Positions 52,366-60,505 of a stretch of 64,000 nt of DNA are shown in pieces. A model generated the notes under the pieces. It worked only from the letters and a program-made list of their open reading frames with translations, was not told the origin of the DNA and did not search any database. Position numbers and translations under genes: made by a program. The DNA is from Myxococcus stipitatus DSM 14675 (lineage in GTDB: Bacteria; Myxococcota; Myxococcia; Myxococcales; Myxococcaceae). The stretch lies in NCBI RefSeq assembly GCF_000331735.1, contig NC_020126.1, forward strand, positions 8,807,501 through 8,871,500, given 5' to 3'. Numbering within the stretch: position 1 is the stretch's first letter; every line of letters starts with the position of its first letter.

Positions 52366-53376
52366 TCAACTCACGACACGAAAGCGGCGCCGGTACGCCG
52401 CGGGCGCAATCCCAATCTGTCTGCGCAAGGCCCGGTGAAGCGTCTCCACCGAGCCCAGCCCGCTCGCCACGGCCACCTCCTCGAGCGGCTGGTCGGTGCT
52501 CTCCAAGAGCCGGCGGGCAACCTCCACCCGCGCGGCCTCGACATACGCCGCGGGCGTCGTGCCCGTCTCCTGACGGAACACCCGCGCGAACTGCCGCTCG
52601 CTCAGGCTCATCCGCGCCGCGAGCGTCGCCGCGGACAGGTCCTCATCCAGGTGCTCCGCGATGTACATCCGCAGGTCATCGATGTCCCTGCGCGACGCCG
52701 GTGGACGGCTCAGCGGGACGGAGAACTGGCTCTGCCCCCCCTGACGCTTGAGGTACATGACCAACTGGCGAGCCACCGCGAGCGCCACCTCCTCGCCCAG
52801 GTCCTCGGACACCAGTGCCAGGGACAGGTCCATGCAAGCGCTGATGCCCGCCCCCGTCCAAATCCTCCCGCTCCGCACGAAGATGGGGTCGGGGTCCACC
52901 TTCACCTCCGGGTGGTCCGCCGCCAGGCGCTCCGCCGTCGACCAGTGCGTCGTGGCCGTCTTCCCATCGAGCAGCCCGGCCGCCGCCAGCAAGTGCGCCC
53001 CCACGCAGACCGAGGCCACCCGCCGGGCCAGCGGCGCGGCCGTCTTCAGCCACGCCACCACGTCCTGGTCTATCCGAGGCGCCAGGCCGCTCGGCAGCAC
53101 CTCCACCGCCCCCGGCACCAGCAGCGTGTCCACCACCCCGTCGACCTCCGCGAAAGAGAGGTCCGTCAGCAACCGCACGCCCGCCGACGTGGTGACGACT
53201 CCCGAGGTCGGCCCCGCGAGCTGAATCAGGTAGCCCGCCTTGCCCCCGGTCTCCCGGTTGGCCATGGCGAACACCTCGGCGGGACCGGTGACATCCAACA
53301 AGTCGACATCGGGGAAGACCGCGATGACGACGCGGCGGCGCGTGAACATGCCCTCATCGTCTTCATCGGACCCCAT
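52366..53376 (-). CDS. GlxA family transcriptional regulator (DJ-1/PfpI plus AraC HTH)
   Basis: The protein has 336 residues (an alternative ATG at 53349 would remove nine). Residues about 15-190 form a DJ-1/PfpI-like domain (VVIAVFPDVDLLDVTGPAEVF, VDTLLVPGA, and the nucleophile-elbow region SVCVGAHLLAAAGLL with Cys). About 225-330 is an AraC-type double HTH (MSLSERQFARVFRQETGTTP, VASGLGSVETLHRALRRQIG). Members act as transcription factors, often of nitrogen-compound metabolism. It is divergent from the eCIS operon across a 260-base gap, so control of that operon is possible but unproven. Confidence 0.9.
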   Translation of the reverse strand: MGSDEDDEGMFTRRRVVIAVFPDVDLLDVTGPAEVFAMANRETGGKAGYLIQLAGPTSGVVTTSAGVRLLTDLSFAEVDGVVDTLLVPGAVEVLPSGLAPRIDQDVVAWLKTAAPLARRVASVCVGAHLLAAAGLLDGKTATTHWSTAERLAADHPEVKVDPDPIFVRSGRIWTGAGISACMDLSLALVSEDLGEEVALAVARQLVMYLKRQGGQSQFSVPLSRPPASRRDIDDLRMYIAEHLDEDLSAATLAARMSLSERQFARVFRQETGTTPAAYVEAARVEVARRLLESTDQPLEEVAVASGLGSVETLHRALRRQIGIAPAAYRRRFRVVS

Positions 53377-53565
53377 GTCCGCAATGACGATGTTCTGTCA
53401 GTTCCGGACACGACGGGCCACGACATGGCAGGTCGGCTTCCACTCCCATAGCAATAGCCAACCTGCAGGTGAAGACACCCGCGATGGGACACCTTGCTCG
53501 TCCTGGATGGCCCCCTCTCGCGTCAGTCCCCCCATCACAATCGGCATGTGGCCCTTTGGCTTGCC

Positions 53566-53582
53566 GTATGTCTGATACATAC
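53566..53582. promoter_or_regulatory. Inverted repeat upstream of the eCIS operon
   Basis: GTATGT at 53566-53571 and ACATAC at 53577-53582 are inverted with a 5-base spacer, 55 bases before the first sheath gene. The flanking TGATACATACTAA is AT-rich, which fits a promoter or operator region. No certain -35/-10 pair was found, and the rest of the 53377-53636 gap holds no recognisable gene. Confidence 0.35.
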
Positions 53583-53636
53583 TAACAGTGCGCGCACCCC
53601 AATACCTAATCGCTAGGGGGCGAAGGAGGTCGCGAC

Positions 53637-55223
53637 GTGCCCGTCCCGCTGCCTTATCCTGGTGTCCAAATCCAGGAGATCCCCGCCACCGTGCGCAGCA
53701 TCGTCGGTGGCTCGACCTCGGTCACGGGCTTCGTGGGACGCGCGGCGCGCGGACACGTCGAGACCGCGACCCGCTGCTTCTCCTTCGACGACTTCGCGCG
53801 CAAGTTCGGTGGGCTGTGGGCTGACAGCACACTGAGCTACGCCGTCTACCAGTACTACCAGAATGGTGGCACCGAGGCCGTCATCGTGCGGCTGGCCCCC
53901 GGTGCGCTGACCGCGTCGGTCAGCCTGGCCACCATCGCGGGAGGTGTCCCCGCCAGCGTGGTGCTCGAGGCCGCGAACCCGGGCGACTGGGGCGAGAACC
54001 TCCGCGTCACCATCAGCGACCCCGCCGCGGGCGCGTTCGACCCGGGCGAGGTCAACCAGGTCTTCAACCTCTCGGTGCGAGAGGTCGACCCCGCGGCGCC
54101 GAACGACCCGAGCCGCGACCGGCTGCGCGAGAGCTTCCTCAACGTGTCCGTCTCCGACACGAGCCCCCGCGCGCTCAAGCGCGTGCTCGAGCAGGAGTCG
54201 CAACTGCTGCGGCTGAAGACGGGCAGCACGCACCGCCCGGCCAACGCCGCCCATTCGCCGCTCATCAACGGCAGCGATGGCAGCGCGCTCACGGCCACCG
54301 ACTTCGTGAACGCCGCCGACCCGACCTTCGAGTCGGGGCACAAGGGCCTCTTCGCGCTCGACCGCGTGGACACGCTGAACATGCTCTGCCTGCCGCCGCT
54401 GGAGCGGACCGTCTCGCTCCCGGCGAGCGTCTGGACCGCGGCCGCGGCGTACTGCGAGAAGCGCTTCACGCTGCTCCTGGTCGACCCGCCCTCCTCCTGG
54501 AACACCGTGACGGCCGCCGCCGCGCGCACGGGGCTGACGAGCCTGGTGAGCCAGAACGCCGCGTTCTACTTCCCGCTCGTCGTGCTGCCGGACCCGCTGG
54601 CGGAGGGGCGGCTGGCGAGCTTCGCGCCGTGTGGCTCGGTCGCGGGCGCCATCGCGCGCACCGACGCGGAGCGCGGGCTCTGGAAGGCTCCGGCGGGACA
54701 GGACGTGGGCCTGCGCGGCGTCGAGGGCTTCAGCACCACGCTGACGGACGCGTCCGCGCGGCTGGTCCTCAGCGACTCGCAATGCGGCACCCTCAACCCC
54801 GCGGGCATCAACGCCCTGCGCTCGCTGGGCGGAGCGGGGCCCGTGGTGTGGGGCGCGCGCACGGCTCGCGGCGCGGACGTGCTCGCATCCGAGTGGAAGT
54901 ACGTGCCCGTGCGGCGGCTCGCGCTCTACATCGAGCAGAACCTCAAGGATGGCACGCGCTGGGCGGTGTTCGAGCCCAACGACGCGCCGCTGTGGAGCCA
55001 GCTCCGTCTGTCCGTCGGCGCCTTCATGCACCAGCTCTTCCGGCGCGGCGCATTCAAGGGCCAGCGTCCGCAGGAGGCCTACTTCGTCAAGTGCGACTCG
55101 GAGACGACGACGTTCGCGGACCAGGACCGCGGCACCGTCAACGTCGTCGTGGGCTTCGCGCCGCTGAAGCCCGCCGAGTTCGTCATCCTCCAGTTCCAGC
55201 AGATCACCCGCGCGACCACCTGA
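53637..55223 (+). CDS. eCIS contractile sheath protein 1
   Basis: The protein has 528 residues from GTG 53637, with a near-perfect ribosome site (AAGGAGGT) 6 bases upstream. The sheath family N-terminus is clear: YPGVQIQEIPATVRSIVGGSTSVTGFVGRA. The C-terminal domain contains ALYIEQNLKDGTRWAVFEPNDAPLWSQLRLSVGAFMHQLFRRGAFKG and VNVVVGFAPLKPAEFVILQFQQ, the tail-sheath handshake region. It forms the outer contractile tube of an extracellular contractile injection system. It is the first gene of the operon; a second sheath gene follows after 14 bases. Confidence 0.92.
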   Translation: MPVPLPYPGVQIQEIPATVRSIVGGSTSVTGFVGRAARGHVETATRCFSFDDFARKFGGLWADSTLSYAVYQYYQNGGTEAVIVRLAPGALTASVSLATIAGGVPASVVLEAANPGDWGENLRVTISDPAAGAFDPGEVNQVFNLSVREVDPAAPNDPSRDRLRESFLNVSVSDTSPRALKRVLEQESQLLRLKTGSTHRPANAAHSPLINGSDGSALTATDFVNAADPTFESGHKGLFALDRVDTLNMLCLPPLERTVSLPASVWTAAAAYCEKRFTLLLVDPPSSWNTVTAAAARTGLTSLVSQNAAFYFPLVVLPDPLAEGRLASFAPCGSVAGAIARTDAERGLWKAPAGQDVGLRGVEGFSTTLTDASARLVLSDSQCGTLNPAGINALRSLGGAGPVVWGARTARGADVLASEWKYVPVRRLALYIEQNLKDGTRWAVFEPNDAPLWSQLRLSVGAFMHQLFRRGAFKGQRPQEAYFVKCDSETTTFADQDRGTVNVVVGFAPLKPAEFVILQFQQITRATT

Positions 55224-55237
55224 GCCGAGGCCGAATC

Positions 55238-57097
55238 ATGCCCGCCAATCTCGCAGCGCCAGGCGTCTACATCGAGGAGCTTCCGAGCGGAGTGCGCACC
55301 ATCACCGGTGTCTCCACCTCCGTCACGGCCTTCATCGGACGCGCGCGGCGCGGCCCGGTCAATCACGCCACGCCCATCTCCTCGTGGGCCGACTTCGAGC
55401 GCGGCTTCGGGGGGCTGTGGAACCAGGGGGAGCTGGGCCACACCGTCAGCCAGTTCTTCCAGAACGGAGGACGCGAAGCCGTCATCGTCCGCGTGGACAA
55501 TGGCTCGGCGACGGCCGGGGCCTCCGTGCCGGGGGGAATGGTGCTCGCGGTCAGCCCCCAGATTGCCGCGCGCGCGGGCTTCCACCACCTGCGCGTGACG
55601 GTGGCCCACGGCGGCGCACCGGGCGCGTACGACCTCACCCTCCAGGCCGAGGACGTGGCCAACGTCGTCCTCAAGGACGACACGAATCCGGACAAGCTGC
55701 CCTTCTCGCGCACCGTCTCGCTGACGGTGGGCAGCGACCCCACGGCGGCCATCGCGGCTCCCGCGGCCACGAGCCCCGCGATTCCGCTCGCATCCCTCGT
55801 CGGTCCCGGGCCGAGCGCGCGCCCCACGGCCGGCGCCACGCTGAGCAATGGCGTCGAGGTGCGGCTTCCCGTGGCCGCCACGCTCAACCTCGTCGCGGCA
55901 AACGAGGGGAGCTGGGCCAACGGCATCGTCGTCACCCTCCTGCGCGACGCGGGCAGCACCACGTTCGGCCTCCAGGCGCAGCGCTTCGACGCCACCGGCC
56001 GCGAGCTGGAGAACGAGGTCTACTACAACCTCGTGCTGACGCCCGGCGCGCCCACCTACGTGGGGGATGTGCTGGCGAGCCGCTCGTCGCTCATCCGGCT
56101 CGACGGCAATCCAGGCGCGCTGCCGCTCACCACCGCGACAGCCACCCTCGCGGGCGGCACGGACGGCAACCCTCCCACCATCGCCCAGTACACGGGCAGC
56201 GAGGCGAACCGCACGGGCCTGCATGCGCTGGAGGAGCTCGACGTCGTCAACCTCCTGTGCGTGCCGTTCCCCAGCAGCGTCACCGTGGTCAGTGAGGCCG
56301 ACCGCACCGGCTTCTGGAGCGGCACGGCGCTGCCCTGGTGCCGCACGCGCGGCGCCTTCGCCATCATCGACCCGCCCCCGTCGTGGTCGAACTTCGACGC
56401 GGTCAACACCAGCCTGTCGAACGGCGCCGGGTGGATGAGCCAGCTGCGCTCTCCGCATGGCGCGCAGTACTTCCCCACGGTGCTCGCACCCGACCCGCTA
56501 CAGCAGAACCGGCTGCGCGCGTTTCCTCCTTGCGGCGTGGTGGCGGGCGTCATCGCGCGCACGGATTCGACTCGCGGCGTCTGGAAGGCGCCCGCGGGCC
56601 TGGACGCGACGCTCGCGGGCGTGCTCGACCTGAGTGTCCCGCTCACCGACGGCGAGCAGGGGGTGCTCAACCGCGAGGGCGTCAACTGCCTGCGCGGCTT
56701 CCCCGGCATGGGCCGCGTGGCCTGGGGCGCTCGCACGCTGCTGGGCCAGGACAAGTCCGCGTCCGAGTGGAAGTACGTGCCGGTGCGGCGGCTGGCCAGC
56801 TACCTGGAGCAGAGCCTGCTGCGCGGCTCGCGCTGGGCGGTGTTCGAGGGCAACGACGAGCCGCTCTGGAGCCAGCTGCGGCTCAACGTCGGCGCGTTCC
56901 TGCACCAGCTCTTCCGGCAGGGCGCCTTCGCGGGCCGCACTCCGACGGACTCGTACTTCGTTCGCTGCGACAAGAACACGACCACGCAGGCGGACATCGA
57001 CGCAGGCATCGTCAACGTGCTCATCGGCTTCGCCCCCGTGAAGCCCGCGGAGTTCGTGGTCCTCAAGATTCAGCAGCTCGCGGGCCAGGGCGTATGA
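55238..57097 (+). CDS. eCIS contractile sheath protein 2
   Basis: The protein has 619 residues from ATG 55238. The N-terminus (APGVYIEELPSGVRTITGVSTSVTAFIGRARRG) and C-terminus (LASYLEQSLLRGSRWAVFEGNDEPLWSQLR and VNVLIGFAPVKPAEFVVLKIQQL) match sheath 1, but about 90 residues are inserted in the middle (residues about 90-260), a domain facing outwards in sheath structures. Multiple sheath paralogs are usual in the Afp/PVC-type eCIS. Sheath heterogeneity, e.g. a different paralog next to the baseplate, is inference. Confidence 0.92.
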   Translation: MPANLAAPGVYIEELPSGVRTITGVSTSVTAFIGRARRGPVNHATPISSWADFERGFGGLWNQGELGHTVSQFFQNGGREAVIVRVDNGSATAGASVPGGMVLAVSPQIAARAGFHHLRVTVAHGGAPGAYDLTLQAEDVANVVLKDDTNPDKLPFSRTVSLTVGSDPTAAIAAPAATSPAIPLASLVGPGPSARPTAGATLSNGVEVRLPVAATLNLVAANEGSWANGIVVTLLRDAGSTTFGLQAQRFDATGRELENEVYYNLVLTPGAPTYVGDVLASRSSLIRLDGNPGALPLTTATATLAGGTDGNPPTIAQYTGSEANRTGLHALEELDVVNLLCVPFPSSVTVVSEADRTGFWSGTALPWCRTRGAFAIIDPPPSWSNFDAVNTSLSNGAGWMSQLRSPHGAQYFPTVLAPDPLQQNRLRAFPPCGVVAGVIARTDSTRGVWKAPAGLDATLAGVLDLSVPLTDGEQGVLNREGVNCLRGFPGMGRVAWGARTLLGQDKSASEWKYVPVRRLASYLEQSLLRGSRWAVFEGNDEPLWSQLRLNVGAFLHQLFRQGAFAGRTPTDSYFVRCDKNTTTQADIDAGIVNVLIGFAPVKPAEFVVLKIQQLAGQGV

Positions 57098-57155
57098 ATC
57101 GCGGCCAGCCCGCGCTGATGGCGTTCACTCTCTTCATTGACTCCTAGAGGTCTCC

Positions 57156-57677
57156 ATGCCCGCCTTCTCGGTCAATACCCAGCGCTTCGACCCCTACAAG
57201 AACTTCAAGTTCCGCGTGAAGTGGGACGGCCGCTACGTCGCGGGGGTCAGCAAGGTGAGCGCCCTCAAGCGCACCACGGAAGTCGTCGAGCACCGCAACG
57301 GCGGAGACCCGTCCAGCGCGCGCAAGTCCCCGGGCCAGACGAAGTGGGAGGCCATCACGCTCGAGCGCGGCGTCACGCACGACGTCGAGTTCGAGCGCTG
57401 GGCCAACAAGGTCTGGCGACTGGGCGCGGGACTGGGCGCGGAGGTCTCCCTCGCCGACTTCCGCAAGGACATCATCCTGGAGGTCTACAACGAGGCCGGG
57501 CAGAACGTGCTCGCGTACAAAATCTACCGCTGCTGGGTGTCCGAGCTGCAGGAGTTGTCCGAGCTCGACGCCAGCGCCAACGGCGTCGCCATCCAGTCGC
57601 TCAAGCTGGAGCACGAGGGCTGGGAGCGCGATGTGTCCGTCGTCGAGCCGACCGAGCCCTCCAACTCCGACGCATGA
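57156..57677 (+). CDS. eCIS inner tube protein (gp19/Hcp-like)
   Basis: The protein has 173 residues from ATG 57156. It matches the conserved phage tail region protein family: FDPYKNFKFRVKWDGRYVAGVSKVSALKRTTEVVEHRNGGDP and KSPGQTKWEAITLERGVTHDVEFERWANKVW, then YKIYRCWVSELQELSELDASANGVAIQSLKLEHEGWERD. It polymerises into the rigid inner tube expelled when the sheath contracts. Its stop overlaps the next start (ATGA). Confidence 0.93.
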   Translation: MPAFSVNTQRFDPYKNFKFRVKWDGRYVAGVSKVSALKRTTEVVEHRNGGDPSSARKSPGQTKWEAITLERGVTHDVEFERWANKVWRLGAGLGAEVSLADFRKDIILEVYNEAGQNVLAYKIYRCWVSELQELSELDASANGVAIQSLKLEHEGWERDVSVVEPTEPSNSDA

Positions 57678-58456
57678 GTCCCGCGCGCAACGACGGACCC
57701 TCACCGCCGGGCGCACGCCGCCTGGTGGGACCGGTCCGGCCGCTGCACGCCGCCACGCTGCTCGTCGCTTGGGAGCAAGGCCAGCGCGAGGGTCCGGTCG
57801 AACGCGCGCTCACGCTGCTCGGTCAGGCGCTGCCGGAGACACCTCGCGAGGTGCTGGCCGCGCTGACCATCGGCGAACGTGATGGGTTGCTGCTCGCGCT
57901 GCGCATGGGGATGTTCGGGCCGACCGCGCCTTGCGTGGTGGGGTGCCCCCGGTGTGACGAGACGCTCGAGCTCGAGCTGTCGCTCGCCGACTTCTCGCTG
58001 CCGCCGCCCGTCGAGACCGAGTCGGTCATCCGCTTCGAGGGGTTGGGCCTGGGCGTGCGAGCCCCGACGAGCCAGGACCTCCTCGAGGTGCGCCGGGCGG
58101 GCGACGCGACGGCACTGGCGGCGGCGCTGCTGGCGCGCTGTGCCCGGGTGACGGAGGGCGCGGAGCCGGGGGCCCTCGTTCCGGCGCACGCGGCCGAGGC
58201 CGTGGCGGCGGAGATGGCGCGGCTGGACCCCCAGGCGGAGCTCCGGCTCGAGCTGTCGTGCGCGGCGTGCTCCATAGACTTTTCCACCGTGTTCGATGTG
58301 GTCGCCTACCTCTGGCAGGAAGTGGAGACCGCGGCACAGCGGCTGCTGTTGGAGGTGGACCTGCTCGCACGGAGTTATGGGTGGTCGGAGCACGACATCC
58401 TGGCACTCACGCCCACACGGCGGCGTGCTTACCTGCGTCTGACGGGCATGGCATGA
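57674..58456 (+). CDS. T4-type baseplate hub assembly chaperone-like protein
   Basis: The protein has 260 residues from ATG 57674, overlapping the tube gene by four bases. It has the pattern of the T4 gp51/hub-assembly chaperone family found in eCIS loci: TIGERDGLLLALRMGMFGP, then the zinc-ribbon-like CPRCDETLELEL and ELSCAACSIDF (two CxxC pairs) and DVVAYLWQEVETAAQRLLLEVDLLARSYGWSEHDILALTPTRRRAYL. It would act in assembly and is not expected in the mature particle (family knowledge). Confidence 0.8.
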   Translation: MSPARNDGPSPPGARRLVGPVRPLHAATLLVAWEQGQREGPVERALTLLGQALPETPREVLAALTIGERDGLLLALRMGMFGPTAPCVVGCPRCDETLELELSLADFSLPPPVETESVIRFEGLGLGVRAPTSQDLLEVRRAGDATALAAALLARCARVTEGAEPGALVPAHAAEAVAAEMARLDPQAELRLELSCAACSIDFSTVFDVVAYLWQEVETAAQRLLLEVDLLARSYGWSEHDILALTPTRRRAYLRLTGMA

Positions 58457-58469
58457 AGGGAGGTGCGCC

Positions 58470-59294
58470 ATGAACTTCCTGTTCACCCTCGCCGCGCGCT
58501 CGCTCTCCTCGCTGCCCGTCGCGGAACCGCCGCGTGTGCCCTTCGTGAGCAGCTTTCCCGATGGCCCACTGCTCGCGCCCGAGCCCGACGCCTCCATGCC
58601 CGCGTCCGCACCACCATCTCGGGCTGAAGCGCGGAGGGCCGCGCGCGACGTCGTGCCGGTGCGCCCTCCGCCCATCGCGCCTCCTGCTCCGCCCGCGCCG
58701 CACGTGTCTCCATCCGTGCAGACGGTGGAGTCACCGCGCCCGGTGAACGAGGCTCCGCGCGCCGAGCCAGGTCCTCGACCTCCGCCCCACCCTCTCGAGC
58801 GCGTGGTGGAGCGACGGGTCTCCTCGCCCTCCGTCGAGGTCCATGAGCGTTCGGCGCCGGTCATGCCCAGGCCTCCCGCCGTCATGACGGGTGACGCGCC
58901 CGAGGCGCCCTCCGTCCACGAGCGCATCGAGCGACATCACACGCTCGAGCGCATCATCGAACGGCTGCGCGAGGCGGACACGGCCCTGCCCGAGGCTCGC
59001 TCCGTCGCGACTCCCGCCCGGGTCGCGGCACCGCCCAGGCCCGCGCCTCCCGTGCCCTTCGAGCCCGCCCGCCGCGCCGCCCAGCCGGAGCGTCCGGAGC
59101 AGACGGCCCCCGTGGCTCCTGGCGCCCCTCTGCCGCCCGCGCCGCAGCCGCAGGTGCAGGTCTCCATCGGGAAGCTCATCGTTCGCGTCCAGACGCCGCC
59201 GCGCGCTGCTTCCAGTGAGCCCGTGCGCCCGGCCACACCGGGCCTGTCACTCGAGGCCTACACAGCCGCGCGCCGCCGCGGAGGTTCGACATGA
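58470..59294 (+). CDS. Proline-rich eCIS protein with C-terminal VxVSIGKLIVR motif
   Basis: The protein has 274 residues from ATG 58470, with GGGAGGT upstream. Most of it is disordered-looking Pro/Ala/Arg-rich sequence (VRPPPIAPPAPPAPHVS and similar). A short helix is present in the middle (HERIERHHTLERIIERLREAD). The C-terminus has QVQVSIGKLIVRVQTPP, then LSLEAYTAARRRGGS, a conserved tail seen in proteins at this position of eCIS operons. Function unknown; it may be a linker or scaffold of the cap. It overlaps the next gene by four bases. Confidence 0.65.
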   Translation: MNFLFTLAARSLSSLPVAEPPRVPFVSSFPDGPLLAPEPDASMPASAPPSRAEARRAARDVVPVRPPPIAPPAPPAPHVSPSVQTVESPRPVNEAPRAEPGPRPPPHPLERVVERRVSSPSVEVHERSAPVMPRPPAVMTGDAPEAPSVHERIERHHTLERIIERLREADTALPEARSVATPARVAAPPRPAPPVPFEPARRAAQPERPEQTAPVAPGAPLPPAPQPQVQVSIGKLIVRVQTPPRAASSEPVRPATPGLSLEAYTAARRRGGST

Positions 59295-60505
59295 GCAACT
59301 CACTGGCCATCGCCACGGTGACGGGCACGCTCATCACCCGCATCAAGGGGCTGCTCAACGGCGCCAACCTCACGGAGATGGGCATCCGCGCCGGGCACCC
59401 GACGGCCACCAACAACGACTCCGGCGTCTACGTGACGCTCTACCACCTCTCCCCCAACGCGGCGCTGCGCAACGCCGACCTCCCCACCCGGCGCTCCAGC
59501 GGAGAGACCGCTCGGCGGCCCGTGCTCGCGCTCAACCTCCGCTACCTCCTGTCGTTCATCGGAGACCCGGAGAAGTTCGAGGCAGAGCGACTCGCGGGGC
59601 TCGTGCTCGCCGACCTGCACGCGCGCCCGCTGCTGGGCTCGGACGAAATCTCGACGTACCTCGGCTCCCTCGACCCGTCGCACTACCTGCGCCAGTCCGA
59701 CCTCGCGCGCCAGTCCGAGCCCATCAAGCTCTCGCCCATCAACGCCGACGCGGAGGAGCTCTCTCGCGTGTGGGGCATGGCGAACCAGAGCTTCTTCGCG
59801 CTGTCCATGGCGTGGGAGGCCACCGTCGTGCTGCTCGATGGCACCGTGGAGCCGACGGAGTCCTTGCCGGTCGCCAGCACGGGCCTCGCCGTCGTGCAGG
59901 CCACGGCGCCTCGGCTCTCGCGCTTGTATGAGCGCTCCAGCCGCCAGGCGGTGGTGGCGGACTCGGACACGCTCGTCGTCGAGGGGGAGCAGCTGCTCGG
60001 GCAGCACTCACGGCTGTTCATCGGCGGCGGCAGCGTCACCCTGACGCCCTCGCACGTGAAGGGCCGCGCGCTCGAGATCGACCTGTCGTCTGTCACCGGG
60101 CTCGTTCCGGGCGTCCTCCCCGTCGTGGTGGAGCATCGCGTGGCCGTGCCAGGGGCGGCGGGAGACGGCATGCGCCCCGCCGCGCTCTCCAACGCGCTCG
60201 CGGTGATGCTGCGGCCGACGCTCGGCGCGCTCAGCAGCGAAGGCACCCTGCCTTCTCGTAAGGTCCGCATCCCGATGACGCCCCTTCCGAAGGTGGACCA
60301 GTCCGTCCAGCTGTCGCTCGAGTCGACCACCACCAACGCGCGCCACACGAGCAGGACGTTCACCCTCCAGGGTGGACAGGTGCTGTTCGACGTGCCGGGC
60401 CTCGCCACGGGCACGTATCTGGTGCGGGTCTCGGTGGACGGAGCGACCAGTGCACTGACCATGACCGGGGGCGAGTACACCGGTCCGACGGTGACGGTGC
60501 CATGA
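59291..60505 (+). CDS. DUF4255 eCIS cap/terminator protein (Afp16/Pvc16-like)
   Basis: The protein has 404 residues from ATG 59291. The N-terminal 190 residues fit DUF4255: SNSLAIATVTGTLITRIKGLL, VYVTLYHLSPNAALRNADLPTRR, PVLALNLRYLLSFIGDPEKFEAERLAGLVLADLHARPLL, then FFALSMAWEATVVLLDG. Two Ig-like domains follow (residues about 210-400). Afp16/Pvc16 proteins terminate the tube-sheath complex and set its length. It overlaps the ATPase gene (ATGA), as in many eCIS loci. Confidence 0.88.
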   Translation: MSNSLAIATVTGTLITRIKGLLNGANLTEMGIRAGHPTATNNDSGVYVTLYHLSPNAALRNADLPTRRSSGETARRPVLALNLRYLLSFIGDPEKFEAERLAGLVLADLHARPLLGSDEISTYLGSLDPSHYLRQSDLARQSEPIKLSPINADAEELSRVWGMANQSFFALSMAWEATVVLLDGTVEPTESLPVASTGLAVVQATAPRLSRLYERSSRQAVVADSDTLVVEGEQLLGQHSRLFIGGGSVTLTPSHVKGRALEIDLSSVTGLVPGVLPVVVEHRVAVPGAAGDGMRPAALSNALAVMLRPTLGALSSEGTLPSRKVRIPMTPLPKVDQSVQLSLESTTTNARHTSRTFTLQGGQVLFDVPGLATGTYLVRVSVDGATSALTMTGGEYTGPTVTVP

